Assembly (NCBI GenBank): GCA_018223185.1
Contig: JAAEYW010000001.1
Location: forward strand, 1-64,000
Source: Oceanospirillales bacterium
GTDB lineage: Bacteria > Pseudomonadota > Gammaproteobacteria > Pseudomonadales > Balneatricaceae
Direction: 5' to 3'
Length of the DNA: 64,000 bases
Below, piece by piece: positions 52,768 through 62,022 of the stretch (positions within the stretch are counted from its first letter, which is position 1; each line of letters opens with the position of its first letter). The notes below the pieces were generated by a model. The model had not been told where the DNA came from. It worked only from the letters and a program-made list of their open reading frames with translations, and did no database searches. The translations under genes were made by a program, and so were the position numbers.

Positions 52768-55211
52768 GCGAAACCTTCCTTATCAGACTTATCCTGTTTG
52801 ACCGTTGTCTTGCCGTGCTCGGTTACGAGGGCTGGCTGTTGTTTGTTATCGACCGGACCCCGCTTTATCAGGAAGCTCGCCAGTGCAGGCAGGAATACCA
52901 GTGCACCGATCATGTTCCAGACAAACATGAAGGTCAGCAGAATACCCATATCGGCCTGGAACTTGATGGGTGACATGAACCAGGTGCCGACACCGATACC
53001 CAGGGTCAGACCGGTGAAAGCCACCGCCTTACCCGTGGTTTTAAGGGTGTTGAAGTAAGCTTCGCGCAGACTCTGTCCCTCTTTGAGGTAGGTCTCCAGT
53101 TTGCTGTAGATGTAGATGCCGTAGTCAACACCAATACCCACGCCAAGTGCGATAACCGGCAGGGTGGCCACTTTGATACCGATGCCGAGTCGGGCCATCA
53201 GCGCCTGACACAACAGCGACGTCAGTGCCAGCGGTAGCAGGATGCAGGTGACGGTGCGGATGGAGCGGAAAGTCAGCAGGCAGAGGAAGCCAACCACCGA
53301 GTACACCCAGATCAGCATTTCATACTGTGCTTTCTGGATTACGATGTTGGTAGCCGCTTCGATACCTGCATTGCCGGCTGCCAGTTTGATAGTAATATCA
53401 TCGCTGTTGAATTTGGCGGCAAAGGCTTCGGTTTCTTTGACTACGGTCGCCAGGGTTTCAGCCTTGTGGTCGTTCAGGTAAACAAATACTGGCATCAGGC
53501 TGCAATCGGCATTGAAGCTGCTGCGCGGCGCGGTAATAGAGGCCTGGTTAAGCAGGGCCTGGTTGCGGTTCAGCGCCATCCACTTGATGTTACCTTCGTT
53601 GTAGCCGGTCATCGCCTGTTTGGCGACGTTCACCATGGAGGTCGCAGACTGCACACCTGGCAGTTGCTGCAAACGCCATTGCAGCTGGTCTACGACATCG
53701 AGGGTGTGGTAATTGGAACACTGATCTTTGGCGGTCTTGACCATGATCACGAAAATGTCGGTGCTGGTAGAGTAATTCTCGTTAATAAATGCGTTATCCA
53801 GATTGTAGCGCGAATCAGGACGCAGCTCCGGTGCGCCGGCGTCCAGGTCGCCGACCTTGAGGTTCTGACTCTGATAGACGCCTGCAGCCGCAAGACCTAG
53901 TGCGATCAGGATTAGCAGGCTGGCTTGCGGACGCTGGGTGAAACTGGACAGCAGCTTCCAGATCGGGTGTTTACCCTGTTCCTCTATCAGTTGTTGCCTC
54001 TTCACGGATCGCTGGCTGACACCGGTGTAAGACATCAGTATCGGCAGGAGTATCAGGTTAGTCAGGATGATGACGGCTACGCCGATACTGGCCGCTATGG
54101 CCAGATCCTGAATGACGGCGATGTCGATAACAATCAGGGTGGCGAAGCCGACTCCGTCACTGATCAGGGCGATGATGCCCGGAATGTACAGTGAGCGAAA
54201 AGCCAGCCGTGCGGCCAGTTCTTTACCGGCACCGCTGGCACTTTCGTGCCCGATGGCGTTAATGATCTGCACACCATGGCTGACACCGATAGCAAAGACC
54301 AGAAAGGGCACCAGCATAGAGTAGGGGTCCAGGCCATAACCCAGCGTTTTCAGCAAACCCAATTGCCAGATAACCGCGATCACCGAGCACATCAGCGGCA
54401 CGATGGAGCTGCGCAGGCATCGTGAGTAGGCATATAGCAGAATCAGCGTGATGACGAGTGCCACGGCGAAGAAGATTGCAACCTGGCTGGCACCGTCGAT
54501 CAGATCACCGACGACCTTAGCAAAGCCGGTGATGTGAATCTTCACAGTGTCTGATTCGTATTTGTCACGAATCAGCTTTTCCAGTTGATTAGAGAACTCC
54601 TGATAGTCAATTGGCAAGCCGGTATCTGGATTGGTATCCATTAACGGCGCGTAAATAACGGCAGACTTGAAGTCGTTGGCCACCAGTGATCCAACACGCC
54701 CTGATTTCAGGACGTTGGTACGCAGCTTTTCCAGTTCTGCAGGGGAGCCATCGTAGGTATCGTTGATGACCGGACCGCCGGTCAAACCCTCTTCGGTGAC
54801 TTCATTCCAGCGTACCGCAGAGGCCCAGATCGATAGCAGTGCTGCCCGGTTGACGCCGGGAATATAGAACACTTCATCGTGGACCTGCTGCAGAGTCTGC
54901 ATGAAATCCTTGTCGAAAATGTCACCCTCGGTGGCTTCCACTGAGATACGGATGGCGTTGCCCAGGCCCCGCAAATCATCCTTATGTTGCATATAGTTGG
55001 CAATATAAGGATGCTGGGTCGGAATCATTTTCTCGAAGCTGGCTTCCGGCTTGATGGTACTCGCCTGATAGCCAAAAAAGATCGTCATGACCAGCATGAA
55101 CAAAATAATCAGTGGCCGGTGATGAAAGAAAATGCGTTCCAGAATAGGTTCTGTGCCTGCTGAAACGGGCTGTCGATTCTGTTTTGTGCTGTTGTTGGCT
55201 GTATGTGTCAT
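52755..55211 (-). CDS. RND-superfamily permease (MMPL/HAE3-like)
   Basis: An 818-residue inner-membrane protein with the RND duplicated layout: TM1 near 35, a large periplasmic loop (about 60-230), TM2-6 (about 240-415), TM7 near 440, a second loop, and TM8-12 (about 655-790). Motifs such as VFAIGVSHGVQIINA and LGVGIGVDYGIYIYSK carry the transmembrane polar residues of the sterol-sensing/MMPL type. Such proteins move hydrophobic molecules (lipids, hopanoids). It starts 2 bases after the YCF48-like gene and overlaps the stress-protein gene. No membrane-fusion protein or TolC-like gene is adjacent, in keeping with the HAE3 group. Confidence 0.9.
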   Translation of the reverse strand: MTHTANNSTKQNRQPVSAGTEPILERIFFHHRPLIILFMLVMTIFFGYQASTIKPEASFEKMIPTQHPYIANYMQHKDDLRGLGNAIRISVEATEGDIFDKDFMQTLQQVHDEVFYIPGVNRAALLSIWASAVRWNEVTEEGLTGGPVINDTYDGSPAELEKLRTNVLKSGRVGSLVANDFKSAVIYAPLMDTNPDTGLPIDYQEFSNQLEKLIRDKYESDTVKIHITGFAKVVGDLIDGASQVAIFFAVALVITLILLYAYSRCLRSSIVPLMCSVIAVIWQLGLLKTLGYGLDPYSMLVPFLVFAIGVSHGVQIINAIGHESASGAGKELAARLAFRSLYIPGIIALISDGVGFATLIVIDIAVIQDLAIAASIGVAVIILTNLILLPILMSYTGVSQRSVKRQQLIEEQGKHPIWKLLSSFTQRPQASLLILIALGLAAAGVYQSQNLKVGDLDAGAPELRPDSRYNLDNAFINENYSTSTDIFVIMVKTAKDQCSNYHTLDVVDQLQWRLQQLPGVQSATSMVNVAKQAMTGYNEGNIKWMALNRNQALLNQASITAPRSSFNADCSLMPVFVYLNDHKAETLATVVKETEAFAAKFNSDDITIKLAAGNAGIEAATNIVIQKAQYEMLIWVYSVVGFLCLLTFRSIRTVTCILLPLALTSLLCQALMARLGIGIKVATLPVIALGVGIGVDYGIYIYSKLETYLKEGQSLREAYFNTLKTTGKAVAFTGLTLGIGVGTWFMSPIKFQADMGILLTFMFVWNMIGALVFLPALASFLIKRGPVDNKQQPALVTEHGKTTVKQDKSDKEGFACMS

Positions 55212-55213
55212 TG

Positions 55214-56365
55214 TTATTTACCTTCGGTGACAGCTGCGGTATGGATGCCGCCAGGGCCTGCAATCAACAGGCTTTTATTCTTGCTCTCGATTACGTGGCT
55301 GAAAGGTAGTCGGGAGGGAGACTGATTGGTGTTGATAACCCGGCCATTGCTATCAATATGAAGGGATATGCCAGCGGCGCCGACCAGTACCGCCGATCCG
55401 TCGGAAAGCAGGGTTCCGCTGAACAGGCTGCTATCGATCCCGGTATCGATCTTCTGCCAGGTATCGCCAGAGTTCAGTGACTGGAAGGCGTGTCCCCTGA
55501 GTCCGTACGCTATGATACGGCCCTTATCGTCGCCGATAATGCCGAAAAATGAGCCTTCATAGGGACTGTCCAGCATCTCCCAGGTCATGCCCCAGTCATC
55601 GGAGCGATACAGGGTGCCGGCTTCGGCTGCGATAAAGAGCTGATCTCCGATCTGGGTAATGTCATTCAGATGAAAGCTGGAGGCGTTGTCGATGTGGTCA
55701 TACCAGGCTTTCCAGCTGTTGCCCCCGTCGATGGTATGCAGAATCAGGCCGAAAGCGCCGACGACAATGCCTTCATCTGCATTTTTGAACCAGACGCCCA
55801 GAAATGGCCGGCTGGGGCCTTCATCACTAAAAGCCTCGGCATCTTCCAGCTGAATGGTCAGTTCCCCGATCTCATCTTCCAGTTCTGACTGTTGTTCAGC
55901 AGTTGCGTTTTCGAGCGCCTGTTCTGATTGTGCCAGACGCTGTTGAGCCAGATCCTGCATCAGCTTGTTTGCCTGATAACCATCCATTTGCTTGGTCCAG
56001 GTATAGCCTCCGTCCTGCGTTTTGAGTATTACGCCGTCGTGGCCTGTCACCCAGCCCGTTTTGTCATCGACAAAGTCCGCTGCTGTCAGTGTTACTCGCA
56101 CCGGAGAGGGCACTTGTTGCCAGCTATTACCCTCATCTTCAGACAGTAATATATGCCCCCGCTCACCAAGTGCGATCAGGTGATTGCCAACGCGATCTAC
56201 GTCCATTAGCAGACTGTGGGTTGCCAGAGGAGACAGGCTGGCGCTCTCTTCGAGGGCATCACCTGCAACCGCTGCCGTACTTATCGATAGCGTGCTAAGC
56301 AGAGAGAAGGTGATACCTGTGAAAATTTTGAAGGAGAGAGTACGTTGGTTATTTATATGTTTCAT
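55214..56365 (-). CDS. YCF48/BNR-repeat beta-propeller protein, exported
   Basis: A 383-residue protein with a signal peptide (about 1-34, AVA-GD), then Asp-box/BNR repeats typical of YCF48-type propellers (SEDEGNSWQQ, TQDGGYTWTK, TIDGGNSWKA, RSDDWGMTWE, SLNSGDTWQK). A charged coiled-coil insertion (about 138-180) interrupts the repeats. In cyanobacteria YCF48 assists photosystem II assembly; bacterial relatives beside RND permeases have no proven role but may act as periplasmic scaffolds. Its stop is two bases from the RND permease start. Confidence 0.85.
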   Translation of the reverse strand: MKHINNQRTLSFKIFTGITFSLLSTLSISTAAVAGDALEESASLSPLATHSLLMDVDRVGNHLIALGERGHILLSEDEGNSWQQVPSPVRVTLTAADFVDDKTGWVTGHDGVILKTQDGGYTWTKQMDGYQANKLMQDLAQQRLAQSEQALENATAEQQSELEDEIGELTIQLEDAEAFSDEGPSRPFLGVWFKNADEGIVVGAFGLILHTIDGGNSWKAWYDHIDNASSFHLNDITQIGDQLFIAAEAGTLYRSDDWGMTWEMLDSPYEGSFFGIIGDDKGRIIAYGLRGHAFQSLNSGDTWQKIDTGIDSSLFSGTLLSDGSAVLVGAAGISLHIDSNGRVINTNQSPSRLPFSHVIESKNKSLLIAGPGGIHTAAVTEGK

Positions 56366-56478
56366 AACGTTTATTCTTCTTATTGATGTAAGGGAGCGGC
56401 AGCAATAGTTTATGTGTCACCAGCTCTGCGCACTTTCGGCAGTACGCTGTGGGAGCGTACTGGCGAAAAGGCGAGAGT

Positions 56479-56503
56479 GAAGCCGGTGGCACGCCACCGG
56501 CTT
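56479..56503 (-). other. Intercistronic hairpin between the DUF1329 and YCF48-like genes
   Basis: A 10-bp GC-rich stem AAGCCGGTGG / CCACCGGCTT with loop CACG, just after the DUF1329 stop. No U-tract follows, so it more likely stabilises the upstream mRNA and gives higher DUF1302/DUF1329 output than downstream genes (inference). Confidence 0.5.
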
Positions 56504-56514
56504 CGATGAGTCAA

Positions 56515-57876
56515 TTAACGACGAGACATCTGACGCACGTTCTGTGGCGTGTAGAAACTGTCATCTTTGGTTGCAGTCGTGGAGTACGGAATGACATCGT
56601 ATTCCTGCACCGCGTAATCACCAGACTGCAGATCATAGTTGGTGAGTGCGCGTGCAATGGCGTTGCCGTCTGCGTACAGGGTGATAAAGTGAGAGTGGCC
56701 GTAACGCCACAGTTCACCACGCCCATCGTACATGTCAGCCATCAGTGCAAACCAGGAGTCTTCATCCAGGTAGAAGCGACGCTTGCCATATATATGGCGA
56801 CTGTCTTCACGCAGAGTGGCTTCGACAACCCAGACACGGTGCTTTTCCCAACGCTCAAGATCGTTGTTGGTGTGGTTAGCCGGTGCAATCTCTTCCAGTT
56901 TCATACCCTTGTTGTGGGCGGTAAGGAACTTGTACGAGTTGTACGGCACCAGCATCTCTTTCTTGCCGATCAGTTGCCAGTTAAAACGCTCAGGAGAACC
57001 GTTGAACATGAATGCCTGGTCATAGGTGGCCAGACCGTTGGAACCCGGATCTGGCGTATCAAACGCGATGGTCGGTGCGCGACGAACACGACGCTGGCCG
57101 GGAATGTACTGCCATGCCTGGCGTGGCTGTTTGTTCGCGTTGACCGGGTCGCGTACCAGAGTCATCTCACCCTTGCGGCGTGCCGGCAGGGAATATTGCA
57201 GCAGAAGTTGGATGATATTGCCGTTAAACGTGTCGATAGTCCCGTCCTTGTAGTTGTACGGATATGACTCGATCAGATGGCCGGCGGTGAGGGTGCGGGA
57301 GCCGTTGGCGAAGACCGTGGTGCTTTCGTAGGTGGCATCCTTACCCTCGCCGTAGTAGCGCAGGGTGTGGTTCCAGATCGCTTCATTGCCGTTCTGCGGA
57401 ATAGGGAAGGGAGTGCCACCATAGGCGTTAACAACGCCGTTACCGTCTGGTGTCAGCTGGGCATTCAGTGCGTTGCTATGGGTGTTCCTGGCAATAAAGT
57501 CCGGCACCGGCACGGTACGATGTGTCGGATAGACATTCATCTCGAAGGTTGGCTTTTTCTCGAACAGCGCTTTCTGGCCATCTGACAATTGGTCGGCATA
57601 TTGCTTGTAGTTCTGCGCGGTGATGGTATACAGCGGTTTTTCGTCAGCGAACGGATCAATCAGGTTGCCACCTTCGGTGTAACCGGCTGGAGCCTTTGTC
57701 AGACCACCGGTCCAGGCGGGTATATCGCTGCCGTTGCCAGCTTGCTCTGCGCCTACCGGTGTCAGTGTAGTACCCAGTTTGGCGGCTTCTTCTGCGCTGA
57801 CGGCAGCCAGTGCGAAGCTGGTATGAAGCGCCATCGCCGTGATGCTGGCGGTCAGTAGAGTTTTGTTAAAATTCAT
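56515..57876 (-). CDS. DUF1329 outer-membrane-associated protein
   Basis: A 453-residue exported protein (signal peptide about 1-25, ALA-AV) of family DUF1329, with the typical start AEEAAKLGTTLTPVGAEQAGN and the C-terminal region rich in aromatic residues (ALMADMYDGRGELWRYG). DUF1329 proteins have a LolB/outer-membrane-lipoprotein-like fold and are almost always encoded beside a DUF1302 protein. A role in moving hydrophobic compounds or lipids at the outer membrane is suspected, not shown. It follows the DUF1302 gene by 47 bases. Confidence 0.9.
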   Translation of the reverse strand: MNFNKTLLTASITAMALHTSFALAAVSAEEAAKLGTTLTPVGAEQAGNGSDIPAWTGGLTKAPAGYTEGGNLIDPFADEKPLYTITAQNYKQYADQLSDGQKALFEKKPTFEMNVYPTHRTVPVPDFIARNTHSNALNAQLTPDGNGVVNAYGGTPFPIPQNGNEAIWNHTLRYYGEGKDATYESTTVFANGSRTLTAGHLIESYPYNYKDGTIDTFNGNIIQLLLQYSLPARRKGEMTLVRDPVNANKQPRQAWQYIPGQRRVRRAPTIAFDTPDPGSNGLATYDQAFMFNGSPERFNWQLIGKKEMLVPYNSYKFLTAHNKGMKLEEIAPANHTNNDLERWEKHRVWVVEATLREDSRHIYGKRRFYLDEDSWFALMADMYDGRGELWRYGHSHFITLYADGNAIARALTNYDLQSGDYAVQEYDVIPYSTTATKDDSFYTPQNVRQMSRR

Positions 57877-57923
57877 TGTTTTCTCCTCAGGCCGGAGCCT
57901 GATTTTTATTATTAGTGTCCGAC

Positions 57924-59492
57924 TCAGAAGGTGTACTTGTAGTAGGCTGCAAGGTAGTCGCGGTCAGCATTCAGGTGACCGAACGCCAGGCTGCCATCAT
58001 GCGCCAGAATTTCATCGGTATCCGTCAGGTACCAGATGTAACTGGCGCCGAACTTATGGTTGCCGAGGTAAGAAAAGTCAGTTTTTAGTGCAAATTGCTC
58101 GGTACCCTCGGCGAAACTGAACTCCATAGAGGAATACCCCTGGAAGTCGTTACGATAGGTGCCGGATACTTTCAGGTCCAGGCCGGGAGCGATGTTCAGG
58201 TAATCTGCATTCAGACCGACAACTGTGCTTGCTGCATTACGGTTTTTAGTCAGATCATCGATGCCGCCTCCCAGTGGACTATCAATATCTATGATTCGGT
58301 TGTAGCCGATTTCACCGATGAAGGTGAGGGTGTCAGCCAGTGGATTCTGCGGGAAGATATAGATGCCGGAGACCTGAGCCTGGACTGCTTTAGCAGGAGC
58401 GTATGCAAAGCCGTTACCGACGCCATAACGGACTGGAACGCCATCACGGTAAGAGACTTCACCACTGACATTCATATCGCCGAACACGGTGCCAAAACTC
58501 AGACCGTAGAGGTCAATATTGTCATAGTAGTGTTGATTGAGGTTAGACGAGTCCACGGATAGGAACTCAAGCGCCGGTGTAAAGTCGGTGTAGTTCAGGT
58601 AATACAAGCCGAACTCTGTATTATTCAGGTTTTCTGCCAGGTAGCGCAGTGCAATACCGTACTGACCTTTATCGGCTTTCTCTTCGGTGACGACTTGCAT
58701 CGTGTCATCTGTATCGCCCACTGATTGCTGACCCAGTCCATCCAGAACGTTCAGGTAAGTCCCGGGTGCGTCTATACGGGTTTTTTCCCAGTCGTACTGA
58801 TAGTAGGCGCCGACAGAAAGCGTATCACTCAACGCCAGTTCACCGTATACCTGTCCCAACGGCATGAATATATCTTTCAGTGCTACGCCGGGTGAGCTTG
58901 CCTTAGTAGCGTCCACCGGGCCCATGGCGCTGGAGATACCGCCGGGGATAAACAGACTTTCCCCCCAGTTAACCACCTGCTTACCGACTCGCAGACTGAG
59001 GAACTGATCTCCAAGATCAAAGCCCTGATACCAGAACAGATCTAACAGTTCGGCGGTGGATTTGCGGTCATCTATACCATCCTGCTGGAAGGGTTTTGCT
59101 GTCTTGAAATCATAGGCCTTGTCATACCAGCCGCGTGCCCGGGCGAAGACACCGCCATCGCCGTAGTTAACATCCAGATCTGCACTGACATTGAGCTGGT
59201 TCTGGGTCAGATCGCCTTTGTCAAAGTTGCGGTTACCATCATCCGTCAGGAAGCCCAGCCCACCAAAGGAAAGTATATTGGGATCCTGGCTCTCCTGACG
59301 CACCTGTACGTTGTAGCCCACCGTGGTGTCCAGATCGATGGTTACACCGTTTTCAAGTTCGAAGTTCATCGCCTGTGCCAGAGGTGTGCCGGCAATGACG
59401 ATCGCACTCGCCATCACTGACCGGGCAACAAGCCGGCTGACGGGATTGCGTCTGAATAGAGACGCTGGTGATCTTGTAAGGACTTTCTTCAT
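57924..59492 (-). CDS. DUF1302 outer-membrane beta-barrel protein
   Basis: A 522-residue exported protein (signal peptide about 1-41, AQA-MN) of family DUF1302. It starts with FELENGVTIDLDTTVGYNVQVR, has alternating aromatic/polar strands throughout and ends in ADRDYLAAYYKYTF, whose terminal Phe is a BAM-type outer-membrane signature. It is the probable outer-membrane channel paired with DUF1329. It is the first gene of a six-gene minus-strand operon (DUF1302, DUF1329, YCF48-like, RND, stress protein, indolepyruvate oxidoreductase), preceded by a long leader and operator-like site 7. Confidence 0.9.
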   Translation of the reverse strand: MKKVLTRSPASLFRRNPVSRLVARSVMASAIVIAGTPLAQAMNFELENGVTIDLDTTVGYNVQVRQESQDPNILSFGGLGFLTDDGNRNFDKGDLTQNQLNVSADLDVNYGDGGVFARARGWYDKAYDFKTAKPFQQDGIDDRKSTAELLDLFWYQGFDLGDQFLSLRVGKQVVNWGESLFIPGGISSAMGPVDATKASSPGVALKDIFMPLGQVYGELALSDTLSVGAYYQYDWEKTRIDAPGTYLNVLDGLGQQSVGDTDDTMQVVTEEKADKGQYGIALRYLAENLNNTEFGLYYLNYTDFTPALEFLSVDSSNLNQHYYDNIDLYGLSFGTVFGDMNVSGEVSYRDGVPVRYGVGNGFAYAPAKAVQAQVSGIYIFPQNPLADTLTFIGEIGYNRIIDIDSPLGGGIDDLTKNRNAASTVVGLNADYLNIAPGLDLKVSGTYRNDFQGYSSMEFSFAEGTEQFALKTDFSYLGNHKFGASYIWYLTDTDEILAHDGSLAFGHLNADRDYLAAYYKYTF

Positions 59493-60631
59493 CAGTTTGT
59501 CATCCTGTAGTTGTTTTTATTGATAGGGAAAGATACTGGTGGTCAGTAAGTGCAGCTCTGCTGTACGCCTTGTAACGGTCTGAGATGGGGTGGTGATACC
59601 CCCTTTAACGGTTGTGATGGCGAGGAGAAACCGGAGTTCTCCTGGCGGTTTTGAAAAGGTGCACTCATTTTATAACCAGAATTTATTATTGTTTGTCGTA
59701 CTAAGCCGGATGCCAGTCAGCTTGCCTTCGTTATAAAGCCTGCAAGTCTTCAGCTTCTTAAATGACCGTTAAGCTTCTGCTTATGCATTCAGGAAATGTT
59801 TTTGAAGACATTACTATTTAATGCCTTTGCTGACGGGCGGGCTTGACAGAAAGTGAATGTGACTTGACATATTGCGTATGAATTTTGATCTGCCGGCAAC
59901 ATTGGGAAGACTCTGCGCAGACACAAATCCGCTTTTGATGATGCGTGATCTGGGTTCAGTTAGCTCTGCGGGAGGCACAAAAGCTGAGATTTTTTGTGAT
60001 TTTCGTGTGAGGGAGTGCTTTGTTTTATCGAGTGTTTTAACTCTGAGTTGTTTGTCCGATAAAGTTATAAAATTTTTACCGTTAGGCTGTTGATCTTATA
60101 GCTTAATTATCTTTTGATACGCTCGTTGATAGTATGCCTCGACATAATGCCGGTTTAAAATACGGTGGCTGGCATGTCACGTAAAAAAGTTCTGCATTCT
60201 TGAGAGTCTGCTCATGTTTGTTAAGTTCAGTATGAAAACTTTAATTTTCATGAATAATTATTTTTATAACATGTTGTTATTAAATGATTATGTTTAATAT
60301 TTTGTTGTTTTTATTATGGTTTTTAGCACTTCTGTTCGGGGGAAGGGATATCAATGTTGTCTGTAATTTTCAGACGGCTGTTTACTTTCGGTATTGCAGA
60401 AAGCTTCAGGTGCTGCTGTTGGGTTATAAATAGACTGTCTTGAATTTTTAAGACACCTGCTTGAATGTAGAATGTCCTATTTTGTCAATTATTGTGCTTC
60501 TTTAGCCATTGCTGATTGTGTCTTTTGAATTGAAAATGGATCACACTCGAAATGGTGCAGCAGTCAACGTGCCATATACATCAGATAATCAAAGCTGAGT
60601 GATAGCCAGCATTGTTATGAGAGATAATCCT
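59493..60631. other. 1.1-kb non-coding region between divergent DUF1302 and thiolase transcripts
   Basis: The left third is an unusually long leader for DUF1302, with small hairpins (for example AGGAGAA/TTCTCCT at 59623-59643). Operator-like site 7 is at 59843-59878. The stretch 60220-60320 is very A/T-rich, and TGTCTT/AAGACA (60436-60455) forms an inverted repeat. The short open frame at 59872-60093 has no ribosome site or recognisable product. No RNA gene was recognised. Confidence 0.6.
59843..59878 (-). promoter_or_regulatory. AraC-type operator-like direct repeat, site 7
   Basis: TTGACA-GAAAG-TGAA at 59843 and TTGACA-TATTG-CGTA at 59864 have an exact 21-bp period, and CTTGACA is identical in both halves. 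A -10-like TTAAAT starts about 21 bases on, on the minus strand, which would give a leader of roughly 320 nt before DUF1302. Confidence 0.7.
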
Positions 60632-61816
60632 ATGCAAAAGCGTGAAGTCGTCGTCGTGAGTGCTGTTCGTACTGCAATTGGTAGCTATGGCGGAAGCCTG
60701 AAAGGCCATAAACCCAGTGAGCTGGCCGGAATCCTGGTTGCTGAAGCTGTTAAGCGGGCGGGTATTGCGCCTGAGTCGGTGGGTCATAGTGTGTTTGGTA
60801 ACGTGATTCACTCAGAACCGGCTGATATGTACATGGGTCGTGTTGCGGCCATCAATGGCGGTCTGCCGGAAGAAACTCCGGCGCTGACGTTGAACCGTCT
60901 GTGTGGTAGTGGTTTGCAGGCAATTCTGACGGCTGCACAACAGATTGAGCTGGGAATCTGCGATACCGTGGTAGCGGGTGGCGCTGAATCAATGAGTCGT
61001 GCTCCTTATCATCTTCCGACCGCTCGCTTTGGTCAGCGTATGGGTGACGGTCAGATGATCGACCCGATGGTTGCCGCGCTGCACTGTCCGTTTAACCATG
61101 TACATATGGGGATTACTGCAGAAAATGTTGCTGAAAAATACGGAGTTACCCGTGAGCAGCAGGATGAACTGGCATTGCTGAGCCACAACCGGGCTCAGCA
61201 TGCGATTGAGCAGGGATATTTTAAAGAGCAGATCATGCCTGTCGAACTGAAAAGTCGTAAAGGTGTGACACTGTTTGATACTGACGAACATGTTCGTATG
61301 GACTGCAAGCTCGAAGATATGGCGTCATTACGGCCCGTGTTTAAGAAAGAAGGAACCGTGACGGCCGGTAATGCCTCTGGTCTGAATGATGCGGCGGCCG
61401 CCGTTGTGATGATGGATCGAGAGAAGGCAGAAGCCGAAGGTCTGTCGGTTATGGGGCGTCTGGTCGATTATGCAGTCGTGGGTGTCGATCCGAAAATTAT
61501 GGGTATCGGTCCTGTACCGGCAATCCAACAGATACTGGATCGTAATAATCTTTCGGTGAATGATATTGATGTGTATGAGGTCAATGAAGCCTTTGCTGCT
61601 CAGGCACTGGCCGTTGCCCAGCAACTTGACCTTCCCCGTGACCGGCTTAACCCGAATGGCAGTGGTATCTCGCTTGGACATCCAATTGCGGCTACCGGAG
61701 CGGTAATCACTGTTAAAGCGCTGTATGAGCTGGCCCGCATTAATGGTCGTTATGCCATTGTCAGCCTCTGTATCGGTGGCGGTCAGGGAATTGCTGCGCT
61801 GTTTGAACGGGGTTAA
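60632..61816 (+). CDS. Acetyl-CoA C-acetyltransferase (thiolase)
   Basis: A 394-residue thiolase with acyl-carrying Cys91 (LNRLCGSG), catalytic His350 (GISLGHPIAATG) and Cys380 (SLCIGGGQG), all at normal spacing. The sequence resembles BktB/PhaA-type biosynthetic or degradative beta-ketothiolases, which condense or cleave acetyl-CoA with an acyl-CoA. The ATG at 60632 follows GAGAGA by eight bases; a longer reading to 60599 adds 11 residues without support. It is monocistronic, with a terminator at 61853. Confidence 0.93.
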   Translation: MQKREVVVVSAVRTAIGSYGGSLKGHKPSELAGILVAEAVKRAGIAPESVGHSVFGNVIHSEPADMYMGRVAAINGGLPEETPALTLNRLCGSGLQAILTAAQQIELGICDTVVAGGAESMSRAPYHLPTARFGQRMGDGQMIDPMVAALHCPFNHVHMGITAENVAEKYGVTREQQDELALLSHNRAQHAIEQGYFKEQIMPVELKSRKGVTLFDTDEHVRMDCKLEDMASLRPVFKKEGTVTAGNASGLNDAAAAVVMMDREKAEAEGLSVMGRLVDYAVVGVDPKIMGIGPVPAIQQILDRNNLSVNDIDVYEVNEAFAAQALAVAQQLDLPRDRLNPNGSGISLGHPIAATGAVITVKALYELARINGRYAIVSLCIGGGQGIAALFERG

Positions 61817-61852
61817 TTAACTGCTTTACCGTGTCAATTTATAGCTCTTTAA

Positions 61853-61891
61853 GGACGCTCGTCTCGTTTGAGTCCGGGCGTCCGCTTTTTT
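61853..61891 (+). terminator. Rho-independent terminator of the thiolase gene
   Basis: GGACGC-CG pairs with CG-GCGTCC around an intervening loop, followed by GCTTTTTT, about 37 bases after the thiolase stop. Confidence 0.75.
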
Positions 61892-62022
61892 CTGATCTGT
61901 GAAATCCGGACTGCCTGAGGTTGTTGTTCCACTGAAGAAAAGAGGGTTGAGCCGTGTTTAAGCTGGGACGTCTGGTTTCTGGTGTAGAAGATATACGAGT
62001 CTGATTCACGTACGCATTTTCT

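Noticed and set aside
59872-60093. A 73-codon plus-strand open frame in the large intergenic region
   Set aside because: No ribosome site, no recognisable domain, and it overlaps operator site 7.
60483-60488. Single TGTCAA upstream of the thiolase gene
   Set aside because: No second half-site 21 bp away on either side.
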